The notes: generated by a model not told the origin, from the letters alone. A stretch of 64,000 bases of DNA from Actinoplanes utahensis (GCF_016862455.1 NZ_BOMZ01000002.1:114452-178451), one strand, 5' to 3'; shown: positions 33,074 to 45,057, numbered from the stretch's first letter. A program made the numbers and translations.

Positions 33074-35332
33074 ATGTCCCCGCTTCCCGTCTCCCGTCGC
33101 CGCGTCCTCGGCGCCGCCCTCGTCTCGGCCGCCGGACCGGCCCTGCTGCGTGCCACTCCCGCCGCCGCGGCCGTCGTCCCCCCGGTCCGTGCCGACCTCG
33201 GCGTCTCCGCGTACGCCTTCGACCCCGGCCAGGTCAGGCTGACCGCCGGCCGGTTCCTGGAGAACCAGGCCCGCACCCTCAACTATCTGCGGTTCGTCGA
33301 CGTGGACCGGCTGCTGTACGTGTTCCGCGCCAACCACGGTCGGTCCACCGGCGGCGCGCCGGCCAACGGCGGCTGGGACGCGCCCACGTTCCCGTTCCGC
33401 TCCCACGTGCAGGGGCACTTCCTGACCGCGTGGGCGCAGGCGTGGGCGGTGCTCGGGGACACCGTGTGCCGGGACAAGGCCAACCAGATGGTCACGGAGC
33501 TGGCGAAATGCCAGGCCCCGAACGGGTACCTCTCCGGGTTCCCGGAGGCCGACATCACCGCGGTGCACAACCGGACCCTGACCAACGGCAACGTTCCGTA
33601 CTACTGCATCCACAAGACGATGGCCGGGCTGCTGGACGTGTGGCGGCTCATCGGCAACACCCAGGCGCGGACCGTGCTGCTCAACCTGGCGGCGTGGGTC
33701 GACACCCGCACCGCCGCGCTGACCACCGCCCAGATGCAGGCCATGCTCGGCACCGAGTTCGGTGGCATGAACGCCGTGCTCACCGACCTGTACCAGCAGA
33801 CCGGTGAGGCCCGGTGGCTGACCGCGGCGCAACGGTTCGATCACGCGGCCGTGTTCGACCCGCTCGCGTCCAACCAGGACCGGCTCAGCGGGCTGCACGC
33901 CAACACGCAGGTGCCGAAGTGGATCGGGGCGGCCCGCGAGTACAAGGCCACCGGCGTCACCCGGTACCGGGACATCGCGTCCAACGCCTGGAACATCACG
34001 GTCGGGGCGCACACGTACGCGATCGGCGGCAACAGTCAGGCCGAGCACTTCCGCCCGCCCGGCGCCATCGCGTCGTACCTGACCGACGACACGTGCGAGC
34101 ACTGCAACACGGTCAACATGCTGCGGCTGACCCAGGAGCTGTGGCTGATCGACCCGAACCGGTCCGCGTACTTCGACTACTACGAACAGGCGCTGCTCAA
34201 CCACGTGATCGGCGCCCAGAACCCGGCCGATCCGCACGGTCACGTCACCTACTTCACACCGCTGCGCGCCGGGGGCCGCCGCGGCGTCGGCCCCGCCTGG
34301 GGTGGCGGCACCTGGTCCACCGACTACGGCACGTTCTGGTGCTGTCAGGGCACCGGCGTCGAGGTCAACACCCGGCTGATGGAGGCGATCTACCACCACA
34401 GCGGTACGACCCTGACGGTGAACCTGTTCGCCGCGTCGACGCTGAACTGGTCGCAGCGGGGCATCACGGTCACCCAGACCACCGACTTCCCGTCGTCCGA
34501 TGTGGTCACGCTGAGACTGGGCGGGACCATGAGCGGATCGTGGAGCATCCGGGTACGGATCCCGTCGTGGACGTCCGGGGCGTCGATCAGCGTGAACGGC
34601 GCCGTCGTCGCGAGCCCCGCCGCCGGCGGTTACGCCACCGTCACCCGGGTCTGGGCGAGTGGGGACACCATCACCGTGCGTCTGCCGATGCGGATCGTGC
34701 TGCGGCCCGCGCCGGACCGGCCGGACGTGCAGGCGATCACGTACGGGCCGATGGTGCTGGCCGGGAACTACGGCAACACCACGCTGTCGGCGCCGCCGGC
34801 ACTGAACGTCGCCTCGATCACCCGCACCAGCGTCACCGCGAACGGGGCGACCGTCAACCTGATGCCGTTCCACGACGCGCACGGCGTCAACTACACGGTG
34901 TACTGGGCGACGGCGCAGACGTACAAGCTGGTCAACGCGGCGAGCGGGCTGGTCCTCGGCATCAGGGACATGTCGGTCGCCAACGGCGGAGCCGCGCTGA
35001 TCTGGGGCGACACCGGCACCGCCGACCACCGCTGGGTCCGGATCCCGGACGGCGACGCCGTCCGCCTGCGCAACCTCAACAGCGGCAAGGTGCTCGGCGT
35101 CCAGAACATGTCCACCGCCGACAACGCCGTCGTCCTGCAGTGGGACGACAACGGAACCGCCGACCACCGTTGGCAGCTGCTCGACCAGGGCAACGGCACC
35201 TACAAGATCCGCAACGCCAACAGCGGCAAGCTCCTCGCCGTCCAGAACGGCTCCACCGCCCAGGGCGCCGCGGTGGTCCAGAGCCCGGACGACAACACCC
35301 CCGACAATCTCTGGCGCCTGACTCCGGCGTGA
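33074..35332 (+). CDS. GH127 beta-L-arabinofuranosidase-like enzyme with C-terminal ricin lectin domain
   Basis: 752 residues with a Tat-type signal (SRRRVLGAALVSAAGPALL). The catalytic (alpha/alpha)6 barrel follows GH127: NHGRSTGGAPANGGWDAP, GHFLTAWAQAW, PYYCIHKTMAGLLDVW, ELTGEARW-like region, and the zinc/cysteine motifs CEHCNT and FWCCQGTGVE. GH127 uses a zinc-bound cysteine as nucleophile. Residues 620-750 are a ricin-type beta-trefoil with QW-like repeats (ADHRWVRI, ADHRWQLL, DNLWRLTPA). It probably binds and trims arabinose-rich plant polysaccharides outside the cell. Two LacI-type operators precede it. Confidence 0.92.
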   Translation: MSPLPVSRRRVLGAALVSAAGPALLRATPAAAAVVPPVRADLGVSAYAFDPGQVRLTAGRFLENQARTLNYLRFVDVDRLLYVFRANHGRSTGGAPANGGWDAPTFPFRSHVQGHFLTAWAQAWAVLGDTVCRDKANQMVTELAKCQAPNGYLSGFPEADITAVHNRTLTNGNVPYYCIHKTMAGLLDVWRLIGNTQARTVLLNLAAWVDTRTAALTTAQMQAMLGTEFGGMNAVLTDLYQQTGEARWLTAAQRFDHAAVFDPLASNQDRLSGLHANTQVPKWIGAAREYKATGVTRYRDIASNAWNITVGAHTYAIGGNSQAEHFRPPGAIASYLTDDTCEHCNTVNMLRLTQELWLIDPNRSAYFDYYEQALLNHVIGAQNPADPHGHVTYFTPLRAGGRRGVGPAWGGGTWSTDYGTFWCCQGTGVEVNTRLMEAIYHHSGTTLTVNLFAASTLNWSQRGITVTQTTDFPSSDVVTLRLGGTMSGSWSIRVRIPSWTSGASISVNGAVVASPAAGGYATVTRVWASGDTITVRLPMRIVLRPAPDRPDVQAITYGPMVLAGNYGNTTLSAPPALNVASITRTSVTANGATVNLMPFHDAHGVNYTVYWATAQTYKLVNAASGLVLGIRDMSVANGGAALIWGDTGTADHRWVRIPDGDAVRLRNLNSGKVLGVQNMSTADNAVVLQWDDNGTADHRWQLLDQGNGTYKIRNANSGKLLAVQNGSTAQGAAVVQSPDDNTPDNLWRLTPA

Positions 35333-35430
35333 CGGGCCGCCGGCGCCGGACCGCTGTCCGGTGATTCTCAGGTCGACCTGGTCTGCTGTGATCGTCACAC
35401 GTGTACGGGCACAGCAGCACGAGGAGAGCC

Positions 35431-36537
35431 ATGCGAAGCATCTGGGCCGCAACGGCCATGACTGTCCTTCTCGCGGCCGGGGCCGCCGCCTGCGACAGCA
35501 GCAGCGCCGGCCCGGCCCCGGCGGGCGGTCTCGCCGGCAGCACGGCGAGCAGCTCACCGTCGGCCACCCCGGACCTGGAGGCCGGCGAGGAGCTGGCGCG
35601 CGGTCTGGACGTGCCGTGGGGTCTGGCCTTCCTGCCCGGCGGTGACGCGCTGATCGCCGAGCGGGACTCCGGCAGGATCCTGCGCCTGCGCCCTGGCGGC
35701 GGCACACCCGAGCAGGTCCGCACCGTTCCCGGTGTCGCCGCCCGGGGCGAGGGCGGCCTGCTCGGCATCGCCGTCTCCCCCACGTTCAGCAGCGACAACC
35801 TCGTCTACGCCTACCTCACCGCCGACGCCGACAACCGCATCATCCGGTTCCGGCTCGACGGCGGCGACCCGGAGACCGTCTTCGACGGCATCGCCAGCGC
35901 CGGTTTCCACAACGGCGGCCGGATCGCGTTCGGCCCGGACGGCATGCTGTACGCCGGCACCGGCGACGCCGGCGAGACCTCCACCTCCCAGGACCCGGCC
36001 AGCCCCAACGGCAAGATCCTGCGGCTCACCCCGGAGGGGAAGCCGGCCCCCGGCAACCCCACCACCGGCTCCCCCGTCTACAGCCTGGGCCACCGCAACG
36101 TGCAGGGCCTCGCCTGGGACGCCGACGGCCGGCTGTTCGCCACCGAGTTCGGCCAGAACGAGCTCGACGAGGTCAACCTGATCCAGCCCGGCCGCAACTA
36201 CGGCTGGCCCGAGGTCGAGGGCGACGGCGACACCGCCGGCGGCCGCTACACCGGCCCGCTGGTCACCTGGCCGGTCCGCGAGGCATCACCGTCCGGCCTC
36301 GCCATCTCCGGCGGTACCGCCTACATCGCCGCGCTGCGCGGCGAACGCCTCTGGACGCTGCCGCTGAACGGCGACACCGCCGGCGAGCCGGCGGCCCGGC
36401 TGCAGGACCGTTACGGCCGGTTGCGTACGGTCCAGGTCGCCCCCGACGGCGCCCTGTGGCTGACCACGTCGAACACCGACGGCCGTGGCGACATCCGCGA
36501 GGGCGACGACCGTATCCTGCGTTTCCCCGCCCGCTGA
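35431..36537 (+). CDS. PQQ-dependent sugar dehydrogenase-like lipoprotein (glucose/sorbosone dehydrogenase fold)
   Basis: 368 residues from the ATG at 35431, seven bases after GAGGAG. The lipobox LLAAGAAAC anchors it at the membrane surface. The six-bladed soluble glucose dehydrogenase propeller shows ELARGLDVPWGLAFLPGGDA, GEGGLLGIAVSPTF, FHNGGRIAFGPDGMLYAGTGD, GHRNVQGLAWD and ATEFGQNELDEVN. It would oxidise aldoses with PQQ; cofactor use is not proven for actinobacterial members. It follows the GH127 enzyme, in line with sugar release outside the cell. Confidence 0.92.
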   Translation: MRSIWAATAMTVLLAAGAAACDSSSAGPAPAGGLAGSTASSSPSATPDLEAGEELARGLDVPWGLAFLPGGDALIAERDSGRILRLRPGGGTPEQVRTVPGVAARGEGGLLGIAVSPTFSSDNLVYAYLTADADNRIIRFRLDGGDPETVFDGIASAGFHNGGRIAFGPDGMLYAGTGDAGETSTSQDPASPNGKILRLTPEGKPAPGNPTTGSPVYSLGHRNVQGLAWDADGRLFATEFGQNELDEVNLIQPGRNYGWPEVEGDGDTAGGRYTGPLVTWPVREASPSGLAISGGTAYIAALRGERLWTLPLNGDTAGEPAARLQDRYGRLRTVQVAPDGALWLTTSNTDGRGDIREGDDRILRFPAR

Positions 36538-36550
36538 CACTCGCCGGGGT

Positions 36551-36994
36551 CTATTCCTTCGACTCCAGGGTGAGCTGGTCGTTGGCGAGCGTGTCCCCGC
36601 AGGCCGTGCAGTGCACCCCGGCGACGAACTCGTGTCCGCAGGAGTGGTCGAAGCGCACCGGGTCGGCACCTCCGCGGACGTGCTCGTGCCCCCATCGTTT
36701 GAGGGTGAGCAGCACCGGTGACAGCGCCCGTCCCGCCGGGGTGAGCCGGTACTCGTACCGCGCGGGGCGCTCGCTGTACTGCTCGCGGGCGATCACCCCG
36801 TGCTCGACGAGTTTGCGCAGCCGGGTGGTGAGGATGTCGCGGGGCGCGCCGGTGTTGCGGGCGATCTCGGTGAACCGCCGCTGGGCGTAGAACAGCTCCC
36901 GCACCACCAGCAGGCTCCAGCGATCGCCGACGACGTCGAGGGCATCGGCGATCGTGCAGTCCCGGGGGTTCTTATCGGCGGGTGCTGTCGGCAT
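36551..36994 (-). CDS. HxlR-family transcriptional regulator
   Basis: 147 residues. The HxlR winged helix is clear: CTIADALDVVGDRWSLLVV, RRFTEIARNTGAPRDILTTR and YSERPARYEYRLTPAGRAL. The C-terminal 45 residues add a small zinc-ribbon-like part, HSCGH and CTACGD. It diverges from the MFS exporter gene, and an extended dyad lies between them, so it most likely represses the exporter. Confidence 0.93.
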   Translation of the reverse strand: MPTAPADKNPRDCTIADALDVVGDRWSLLVVRELFYAQRRFTEIARNTGAPRDILTTRLRKLVEHGVIAREQYSERPARYEYRLTPAGRALSPVLLTLKRWGHEHVRGGADPVRFDHSCGHEFVAGVHCTACGDTLANDQLTLESKE

Positions 36995-37023
36995 CCTCGA
37001 ATTCTCCGCCGAGTGGGTTGCGA

Positions 37024-37062
37024 AATCAAACCGACTTCTGCGAGCCTGCGGTCGGTTTGATT
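37024..37062. promoter_or_regulatory. Probable HxlR operator (12-bp inverted repeat)
   Basis: AATCAAACCGAC at 37024-37035 and its exact complement at 37051-37062 with a 15-base spacer. Weaker symmetry continues outward (GGGTTG on the left, CCAAC on the right). It is centred in the 91-bp divergent promoter between the HxlR and MFS genes. Confidence 0.75.
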
Positions 37063-37085
37063 AACCAACTCACTACGGAGGGCTC

Positions 37086-38456
37086 ATGTCCGCCCCTGCC
37101 ACCGAGGTCACGCCGGCCGCCGCCACCAGGACCGTCGCCCTGCTGTGCACCGCCGCGTTCATGACCATGCTGGACCTGTTCATCGTCAACGTCGCCTTCG
37201 CATCGATCGGCGAGAGCTATCCGGGCGCGTCGCTGGCCGGGTTGAGCTGGGTCCTCAACGCCTACATCGTCGTGTACGCCGCCTGCCTCATCCCGGCCGG
37301 CAGCCTGTCCGACCGGTACGGCAGACGGCGCGGGTTCCTCGTCGGCCTCGGCCTGTTCACGATCGCCAGCGCCGGCTGCGCCCTGGCGCCCGGCCTGGGC
37401 TTCCTGATCGCCGCCCGGGCCGCCCAGGCGGTCGGCGCGGCGATCCTGACCCCGGCCGGTCTCGGCCTGATCCTCAGTGTCCTGCCCGAGGCACGCCGCG
37501 GCGGCGCGGTGCGGATCTGGGCGACCAGCTCCTCGTTCGCGGGCGCGCTCGGACCGGTCATCGGCGGCCTGCTGGCGCAGACCTCATGGCGCTGGGCGTT
37601 CCTGCTCAATCTTCCGGTCGGGGTGATCGCGTACGTGGCCGCCCGCCGCCTGCTCCCCCACAGCGCGCCCCCGTCCCGTACCCGCATCCCGGACCCGCTG
37701 GGCTCGATCGCCGTGGCCGTCGCGATCGGGGCGCTGTCGCTGGGCCTGGTCAGCGCCGGCGACTGGGGCTGGACCTCCCCGCGGATGCTGCTGACCGCCA
37801 CGATCACCGTGGCCGCCACCGCTCTGCTGGTCCATCGGGTCCGGACTCACCCGGTGCCCGTCATGTCGCCGCGACTGTTCCGGGTGCCCAGCTTCACCGC
37901 CGCCAACGTCACGATCCTGCTCTTCACCAGCGCCTTCAGCGCCGTCTTCCTGAGCGTGGCGCTGTGGCTGGAGATCGCCGCCGGTTACGGTCCGCTGCGC
38001 GCCGGTCTGGCCCTGGTCCCCGGCCCACTGGCCGTGCCCCTGTTCGCGGCGCTCACCCACCGCTGGGCGGCGACAGTCCCGGCCAGGTTCGTGGTGTCCG
38101 CCGGGCTGGCGGTCTTCGGCGCGGGTTCGCTGCTGCTCGCGGCCCGGGACGGCACGCGCTACGCCACCGACGTCCTGCCCGCCTGGATCGTCATCGGCGC
38201 GGGGATCGGGATCGCCATGCCGACCCTGATCGGCGCCGCCACCGCCGGTCTCGCCCCGGCCGCCGCCGCGACGGGCAGCGCGGTCGTCAACACCGCCCGC
38301 CAGGCCGGGTACGCCCTGGGTGTCGCCGCGCTGGTGGCGATCCTGGGCAGTGCGGTCACCGTGCCCGCGCTCCAGCACGGCTGGCTGCTGGTCAGCGCGC
38401 TGGTTCTGGTCAGCGCGGCGACCGCGCTGGGCATCCGGGCAGGTGGGTCCCGATGA
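37086..38456 (+). CDS. MFS multidrug exporter, EmrB/QacA (14-helix) type
   Basis: 456 residues with about 14 predicted membrane helices. Motif A is SDRYGRRRGFLVG; motif C is AGALGPVIGGLL; the N-terminal helix-1 motif MTMLDLFIVNVAFASIG is typical of DHA2 transporters. It exports drugs or metabolites by proton antiport. GGAGG precedes the ATG. It is divergent from an HxlR repressor and overlaps the next gene by ATGA. Confidence 0.94.
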   Translation: MSAPATEVTPAAATRTVALLCTAAFMTMLDLFIVNVAFASIGESYPGASLAGLSWVLNAYIVVYAACLIPAGSLSDRYGRRRGFLVGLGLFTIASAGCALAPGLGFLIAARAAQAVGAAILTPAGLGLILSVLPEARRGGAVRIWATSSSFAGALGPVIGGLLAQTSWRWAFLLNLPVGVIAYVAARRLLPHSAPPSRTRIPDPLGSIAVAVAIGALSLGLVSAGDWGWTSPRMLLTATITVAATALLVHRVRTHPVPVMSPRLFRVPSFTAANVTILLFTSAFSAVFLSVALWLEIAAGYGPLRAGLALVPGPLAVPLFAALTHRWAATVPARFVVSAGLAVFGAGSLLLAARDGTRYATDVLPAWIVIGAGIGIAMPTLIGAATAGLAPAAAATGSAVVNTARQAGYALGVAALVAILGSAVTVPALQHGWLLVSALVLVSAATALGIRAGGSR

Positions 38457-39037
38457 CCTGGCGGCGGTTCGCGGTCTTCGGCGACAGCCTGTCCCTCGGC
38501 GTCGGCGATCCCACCCCGGGGTACGGGGACCTGGGCTGGCCGGCCCGGGTGGAGCACGCGCTGCGGGCGGCCCATCCCGGCCTCGCCTACCTCAACACGG
38601 CACGGGCCGGCGCGACCACCGCGCAGGCGCTGCGGGAGCAGGCGGACCGGATCACCGCGTTCGGCCCCGATCTCCTGCACCTCAACAGCGGCGCCAACGA
38701 CATCATCCGCCGCACCCTCGACTGGCAGCGGATCGAGGACGACCTCCGCGCCATGTACGCATGGGCCGCCTCGACGGGCGCCCGGCTGAGCGTCTTCACC
38801 CTCGGCCGGGCCTTCGTGATCCCGGACTTCCCGGACTTCACCGACCGGGTCGCCCGCCTCAACGACATCACCCGGAAGCTGGCCGCCGAGTACCGGGCGG
38901 CCGTCGCCGACTGCTGGGACCACCCGCTCAACGACCGCCCCGACCTGCTGAGCGCGGACCGCATCCACTTCGCCACCGTGGGCCAGGCGATCATCGCGGA
39001 CCTGCTGCTCGAGACCCTGGGTGGGCCGGACCGCTGA
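38453..39037 (+). CDS. SGNH/GDSL hydrolase
   Basis: 194 residues. Block I FAVFGDSLSLGVGDP has the nucleophile serine; block III is LLHLNSGANDI; the C-terminal DRIHFATVGQAI carries the Asp-His pair. No signal peptide. It should hydrolyse esters. Its ATG overlaps the exporter stop as ATGA, so it is made together with the MFS pump; an enzyme that modifies the exported compound is possible. Confidence 0.93.
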   Translation: MTWRRFAVFGDSLSLGVGDPTPGYGDLGWPARVEHALRAAHPGLAYLNTARAGATTAQALREQADRITAFGPDLLHLNSGANDIIRRTLDWQRIEDDLRAMYAWAASTGARLSVFTLGRAFVIPDFPDFTDRVARLNDITRKLAAEYRAAVADCWDHPLNDRPDLLSADRIHFATVGQAIIADLLLETLGGPDR

Positions 39038-39070
39038 CCCCCTGGATCGTCCGCCGGCCGCCGGTGCCGG

Positions 39071-40072
39071 TCAGCGGACCGAAAGCGGGTCCTTGCGGCC
39101 GGCGGCCCGTTCGCCCGCACGCAGGTAGAGGTAGCCGGCCAGGCCCACCGGCAGCATCGACCAGAACGACACCAGGCGATAGCCCAGCACGATGCCCACC
39201 GCGAGCGCCGCCGGAGCGCCCGCGGTGACCAGGCCGGCGAGCAGACTGGCCTCGATCACCCCGATGCCGCCCGGCGTCAGCGGGATCTGGCGGATCACCT
39301 GGACGCTCAGGTAGACGCCGGCCAGATGCTCCCAGCGCAGCTCCGCCCCGAACGCCGCCGCGATCAGCATGAGACAGGCCAGGTCGAACACCCATTTGCC
39401 GGCGGCGAAGGCGAAGACCGTGGCCCAGTCGCGCCCCGGCACGCCCCGGCCCATCGTCACCATCCGGGCCAGCGACGCGGCGAATCGGGCCACCCGCGGC
39501 CACCGGGCCAGGCGCCGCTTGATCCGGGCCCGGTCGAAGGAGAGCGCCGGCCGCGCCCGGGCCAGCGGCACCATCACCGCCAGCGCGGTCACCGGCACCC
39601 ACAGCAGCGCCGGCGCGGCCGCCAGGAAGCCGCCCGCGGCCAGCGTCACCAGGGCCAGCGCCGACACGACACCGGACAGGACGGTCACCGCGGCGGCCGC
39701 TGCCGGGGTGGCGCCGCGCGCCACGTACTGGCGGAAGGTGTAGGCGGCGGACACCACGGCTCCCGCCGGGGCGACCGCGCTGACCGCGTTGCCGGCACTG
39801 GTCAGGGCCACGGTGTCGGCCCGACCGATCGGCACGCCGAACCCCCGCAGCAGGCCGTGCTGCTGCAACGCGAAACTGAGCTGCGAGATCAGACCGGCGA
39901 GGACCGCCAGCGACGCCCACCCCGGATCGACCGCACGCATCAGTCCGAGGACGGAGACCGGGTCGGGGAACTGCCGGCGGACGAGCACGGCCGCACCCAC
40001 CAGCGAGGCCACCAGCACCACGCCCCGTAGCCACTTGCGCCGCTTCGCCCTCGCATCCATGGCGCCGATCAT
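39071..40072 (-). CDS. LPG-synthase transmembrane-domain (UPF0104) protein
   Basis: 333 residues, seven to eight hydrophobic segments. The sequence LTSAGNAVSAVAPAGAVVSA and the final IRQIPLTPGGIGVIEASLLA are hallmarks of the flippase-like part of lysylphosphatidylglycerol synthase. No aminoacyl-transfer domain is attached, so it is the membrane half only, of uncertain substrate. Its ATG overlaps the stop of the sensor kinase upstream as ATGA. Confidence 0.9.
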   Translation of the reverse strand: MIGAMDARAKRRKWLRGVVLVASLVGAAVLVRRQFPDPVSVLGLMRAVDPGWASLAVLAGLISQLSFALQQHGLLRGFGVPIGRADTVALTSAGNAVSAVAPAGAVVSAAYTFRQYVARGATPAAAAAVTVLSGVVSALALVTLAAGGFLAAAPALLWVPVTALAVMVPLARARPALSFDRARIKRRLARWPRVARFAASLARMVTMGRGVPGRDWATVFAFAAGKWVFDLACLMLIAAAFGAELRWEHLAGVYLSVQVIRQIPLTPGGIGVIEASLLAGLVTAGAPAALAVGIVLGYRLVSFWSMLPVGLAGYLYLRAGERAAGRKDPLSVR

Positions 40073-41559
40073 TCAGCAGCCGTGCAAACCTGCGGAAGGG
40101 TGAAGACGAAGGCGGCTCCCGCATCGTTATCCGTGTCGAGACGGATCGTGCCGCCGTGATGCTCGACGACCCGTTTGCAGATGGCCAGGCCGATGCCGGT
40201 GCCGGAGTACCGGTCGCGGGGATGCAGCCGCTGGAAGATCACGAAGACCTTCTCGGCGAACTCCGGTTCGATGCCGATGCCGTTGTCACGCACGGTGAAA
40301 CGCCAGTCACCGCCGTCCGGCGCCGCGGTGATCGTCACGAGCGGCGCACGATCGGGATGGCGGAACTTCAGGGCGTTGCCGACCAGGTTCTGCCACAGCA
40401 TCGTCAGCAGGGTGATGTCGCCGTGCACCGTCGGCAGCCGGTCCCGGTCGATCCGGGCGCCGGTCTCCTCGACGACCCCGGCCAGGGTCTGCTCGACCTG
40501 GTCGACGACCGCCTCGAGGTCGACCGGCCGGTTGCTGTCGTAGACCCGGCCGATCCGGGAGAACGTGAGCAGGTCGTTGATCAGCCGCTGCATACGGGTC
40601 GCGCCGTCGACGGCGAACCCGATGTACTGCTGGGCCCGGTCGTCCAGGGCGTCGGCGTACCGGCGCTGCAGCATCTGGCAGAACGAGGCCACCTTGCGCA
40701 ACGGCTCCTGCAGGTCGTGCGAGGCGACGTAGGCGAACTGCTCCAGGTCGGCGTTGGAACGCGCCAGCGCGTCCCGGGTCTCCGCGGTCGCGACCAGCGC
40801 CGCCACCAGCCGGCCGCGCATGGCCTCCACGTCGTGGCCCAGAGCGGCGATGTCGGCGGGCCCGTGCGGCGAGAGCCGGTGGTCGAAGTCACCGGCGGCG
40901 ACGATGCGGGCGGCGGCGCCGAGCCGGGCCAGCGGGCGCACCACGACCAGGCGCAGCAGTACGGCGACGGCCGCCACCGCGGCGAGCAGCAGAACCGCGA
41001 GGCCGAGGAACACCGCGTTCCGCACCCGCCGGGAGTCGTCGAGCGCCTCCCGGCCACGGGTACGCTCGCCGATCAGGGCCTCGTCGAGCCGGGTCAGCTC
41101 GGTGCGTACCGCCGCGAACGCGGTGTCCGGCCGCACGTCCGCCTGCCGGTCGGCCACCAGCGGTTCGGCGGTGTCGCGGCGCCACTGCGCGGTGCGTTCC
41201 CGCACGGCGTCCAGGTCGGCGAGCAACAGGGGTTCGGCGCCGAGAAGGGTACGCAGCCGGGCTTCGGCCGCCTGTTCGGCGGCGATCCCGTCACGGTACG
41301 GCGTGAGCAGCTCCGGAAGACCACTGAGCGTGTACGCCCGGATCCCGGCCGCCTGGTCGTCGAGCGCGGCGTCGAGTTCCACCACGGCGGTGCGTGCCGG
41401 CGAGATGGTGTCGCTGAGCCGGTTCGACACCGCCGTCGTGTCCGCCAGAACCTGGGTGCCCAGTCCGGCGCCCGCGACGATCAGCACCGCCATGACGGCC
41501 AGCACCCCCGCGAACCACGCCTGGCTCGTCCATCGTCGCGTCAAGTCACTCCGTGTCAC
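40069..41559 (-). CDS. CHASE3/HAMP sensor histidine kinase, phytochrome-type kinase core
   Basis: 496 residues from the GTG at 41559. A first membrane helix (AGVLAVMAVLIVAGAGLG), an extracellular four-helix CHASE3-like region, a second helix near residue 190, a HAMP domain, then DHp helix with the phospho-histidine in VASHDLQEPLRKVASF and ATPase boxes NLVGNALKF, DNGIGIEPEF and YSGTGIGLAI. No response regulator gene is next to it; instead it is coupled to the LPG-like membrane protein. Its partner is unknown. Confidence 0.93.
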   Translation of the reverse strand: MTRSDLTRRWTSQAWFAGVLAVMAVLIVAGAGLGTQVLADTTAVSNRLSDTISPARTAVVELDAALDDQAAGIRAYTLSGLPELLTPYRDGIAAEQAAEARLRTLLGAEPLLLADLDAVRERTAQWRRDTAEPLVADRQADVRPDTAFAAVRTELTRLDEALIGERTRGREALDDSRRVRNAVFLGLAVLLLAAVAAVAVLLRLVVVRPLARLGAAARIVAAGDFDHRLSPHGPADIAALGHDVEAMRGRLVAALVATAETRDALARSNADLEQFAYVASHDLQEPLRKVASFCQMLQRRYADALDDRAQQYIGFAVDGATRMQRLINDLLTFSRIGRVYDSNRPVDLEAVVDQVEQTLAGVVEETGARIDRDRLPTVHGDITLLTMLWQNLVGNALKFRHPDRAPLVTITAAPDGGDWRFTVRDNGIGIEPEFAEKVFVIFQRLHPRDRYSGTGIGLAICKRVVEHHGGTIRLDTDNDAGAAFVFTLPQVCTAAE

Positions 41560-41737
41560 AGCAGCACCGTACGCGACCCGCCACCAATCGACGCACCGCT
41601 CTCTCACCGCCGTTGCACCTGCTGTGTGCATCCGGATCTTTCGCACGCATCTGCGATCGACAGCCGCCATCAACGGTCGCGTCTGCGGACCGGTACAGTG
41701 CGCCCGTACAGGCGGCTCGCCACACAGGGGGAACCAG

Positions 41738-42526
41738 TTGAAGACTCTTCGCGCCGCGGCAGCCGGTCTGGCCGCTCTCCTCGCCCTCGGCAGCGCCGGA
41801 TGCGGCGGCGACGGCCCCGGCGCGGGTACGGGCACCGGCGGCGGCCCGGTGACCGGCCCGATCACCGTCTTCGCCGCGGCGTCGCTGACCGAGTCGTTCA
41901 CCGCGATCGGCGAGAAGTTCGAGGCCGCCCACCCGGGCGCCACCGTCACGTTCAACTTCGCCGGCAGTTCGGCGCTCGCCACCCAGATCAACGAGGGTGC
42001 CCCCGCCGACGTGTTCGCCGCCGCCTCGCCGCAGAACCTGAGAATCGTCACCGACGCCGGCAACGGCTCCGGCGAGCCCACCACGTTCGTCCGGAACCAA
42101 CTGGTCATCGCGGTCGGCAAGGGCAACCCGAAGAAGATCACCGGCCTGGCCGGCCTCGCCGGGCCGGACCTGAAGGTGGCGTTGTGCGCCGACGCGGTCC
42201 CGTGCGGCGCCGCGGCCGAGACGGCGATCGCGGCCGCCGGCGTGACGATCACCCCGGTGACCCTGGAGCAGGACGTGAAGGCCGCCCTGTCCAAGGTGGA
42301 ACTGGGTGAGGTGGACGCCGCCCTGGTCTACCGCACCGACGCCCGGGCCTCAGCCGGCGAGATCGACGCCGTCGAGTTCCCCGAGTCGGCGAAGGCGATC
42401 AACGACTACCCGATCGTCGCGCTGAAGGACGCCCGGAACACCGCCGGCGCGCGGGCCTTCATCGCCTACGTCCTCTCCCCCGACGGCACCAGGCTCCTCA
42501 CCGACGCCGGTTTCCAGGTTCCCTGA
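41738..42526 (+). CDS. modA: Molybdate-binding lipoprotein ModA
   Basis: 262 residues starting with TTG at 41738 after GGGGGAA. Lipobox LGSAGC. The ModA fold is clear: PITVFAAASLTESFTAIG, FNFAGSSALATQINEGAPAD, then FVRNQLVIAVGKGNP and VALVYRTDA near the end. It binds molybdate or tungstate for an ABC importer. The usual permease and ATPase genes do not follow; the next gene is convergent enolase only 7 bp away. The transporter may be elsewhere or lost. Confidence 0.9.
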   Translation: MKTLRAAAAGLAALLALGSAGCGGDGPGAGTGTGGGPVTGPITVFAAASLTESFTAIGEKFEAAHPGATVTFNFAGSSALATQINEGAPADVFAAASPQNLRIVTDAGNGSGEPTTFVRNQLVIAVGKGNPKKITGLAGLAGPDLKVALCADAVPCGAAAETAIAAAGVTITPVTLEQDVKAALSKVELGEVDAALVYRTDARASAGEIDAVEFPESAKAINDYPIVALKDARNTAGARAFIAYVLSPDGTRLLTDAGFQVP

Positions 42527-42533
42527 CGAGCTG

Positions 42534-44809
<2,276 letters not shown>

Positions 44810-45016
44810 CCCACCGCTACCCGTTCACACACCGCCCGGCCGCAACGGATTCACCCCTTCCACCCCTCACGCACGAGATCTAGTGAGTTTCGGGCGAACC
44901 GATTCACCACGACCTCACAGGATCGACAACCGGCGGGCAAGCAATCGGCCGGCAGGAGTCAGCACTGAGCGCCAGCCGGAAGGACACACGACCGCATGCT
45001 CATCGCCGCGCGTCTG

Positions 45017-45041
45017 GCACGCCGGCGCCGCCCGGGCGTGC
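45017..45041. terminator. Weak hairpin between convergent genes
   Basis: GCACGCC at 45017-45023 pairs with GGCGTGC at 45035-45041 around a GC-rich loop, just beyond the LacI stop at 45058. No other feature is seen in 44810-45057. Confidence 0.35.
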
Positions 45042-45057
45042 GGCGGTGGGACGCGAC

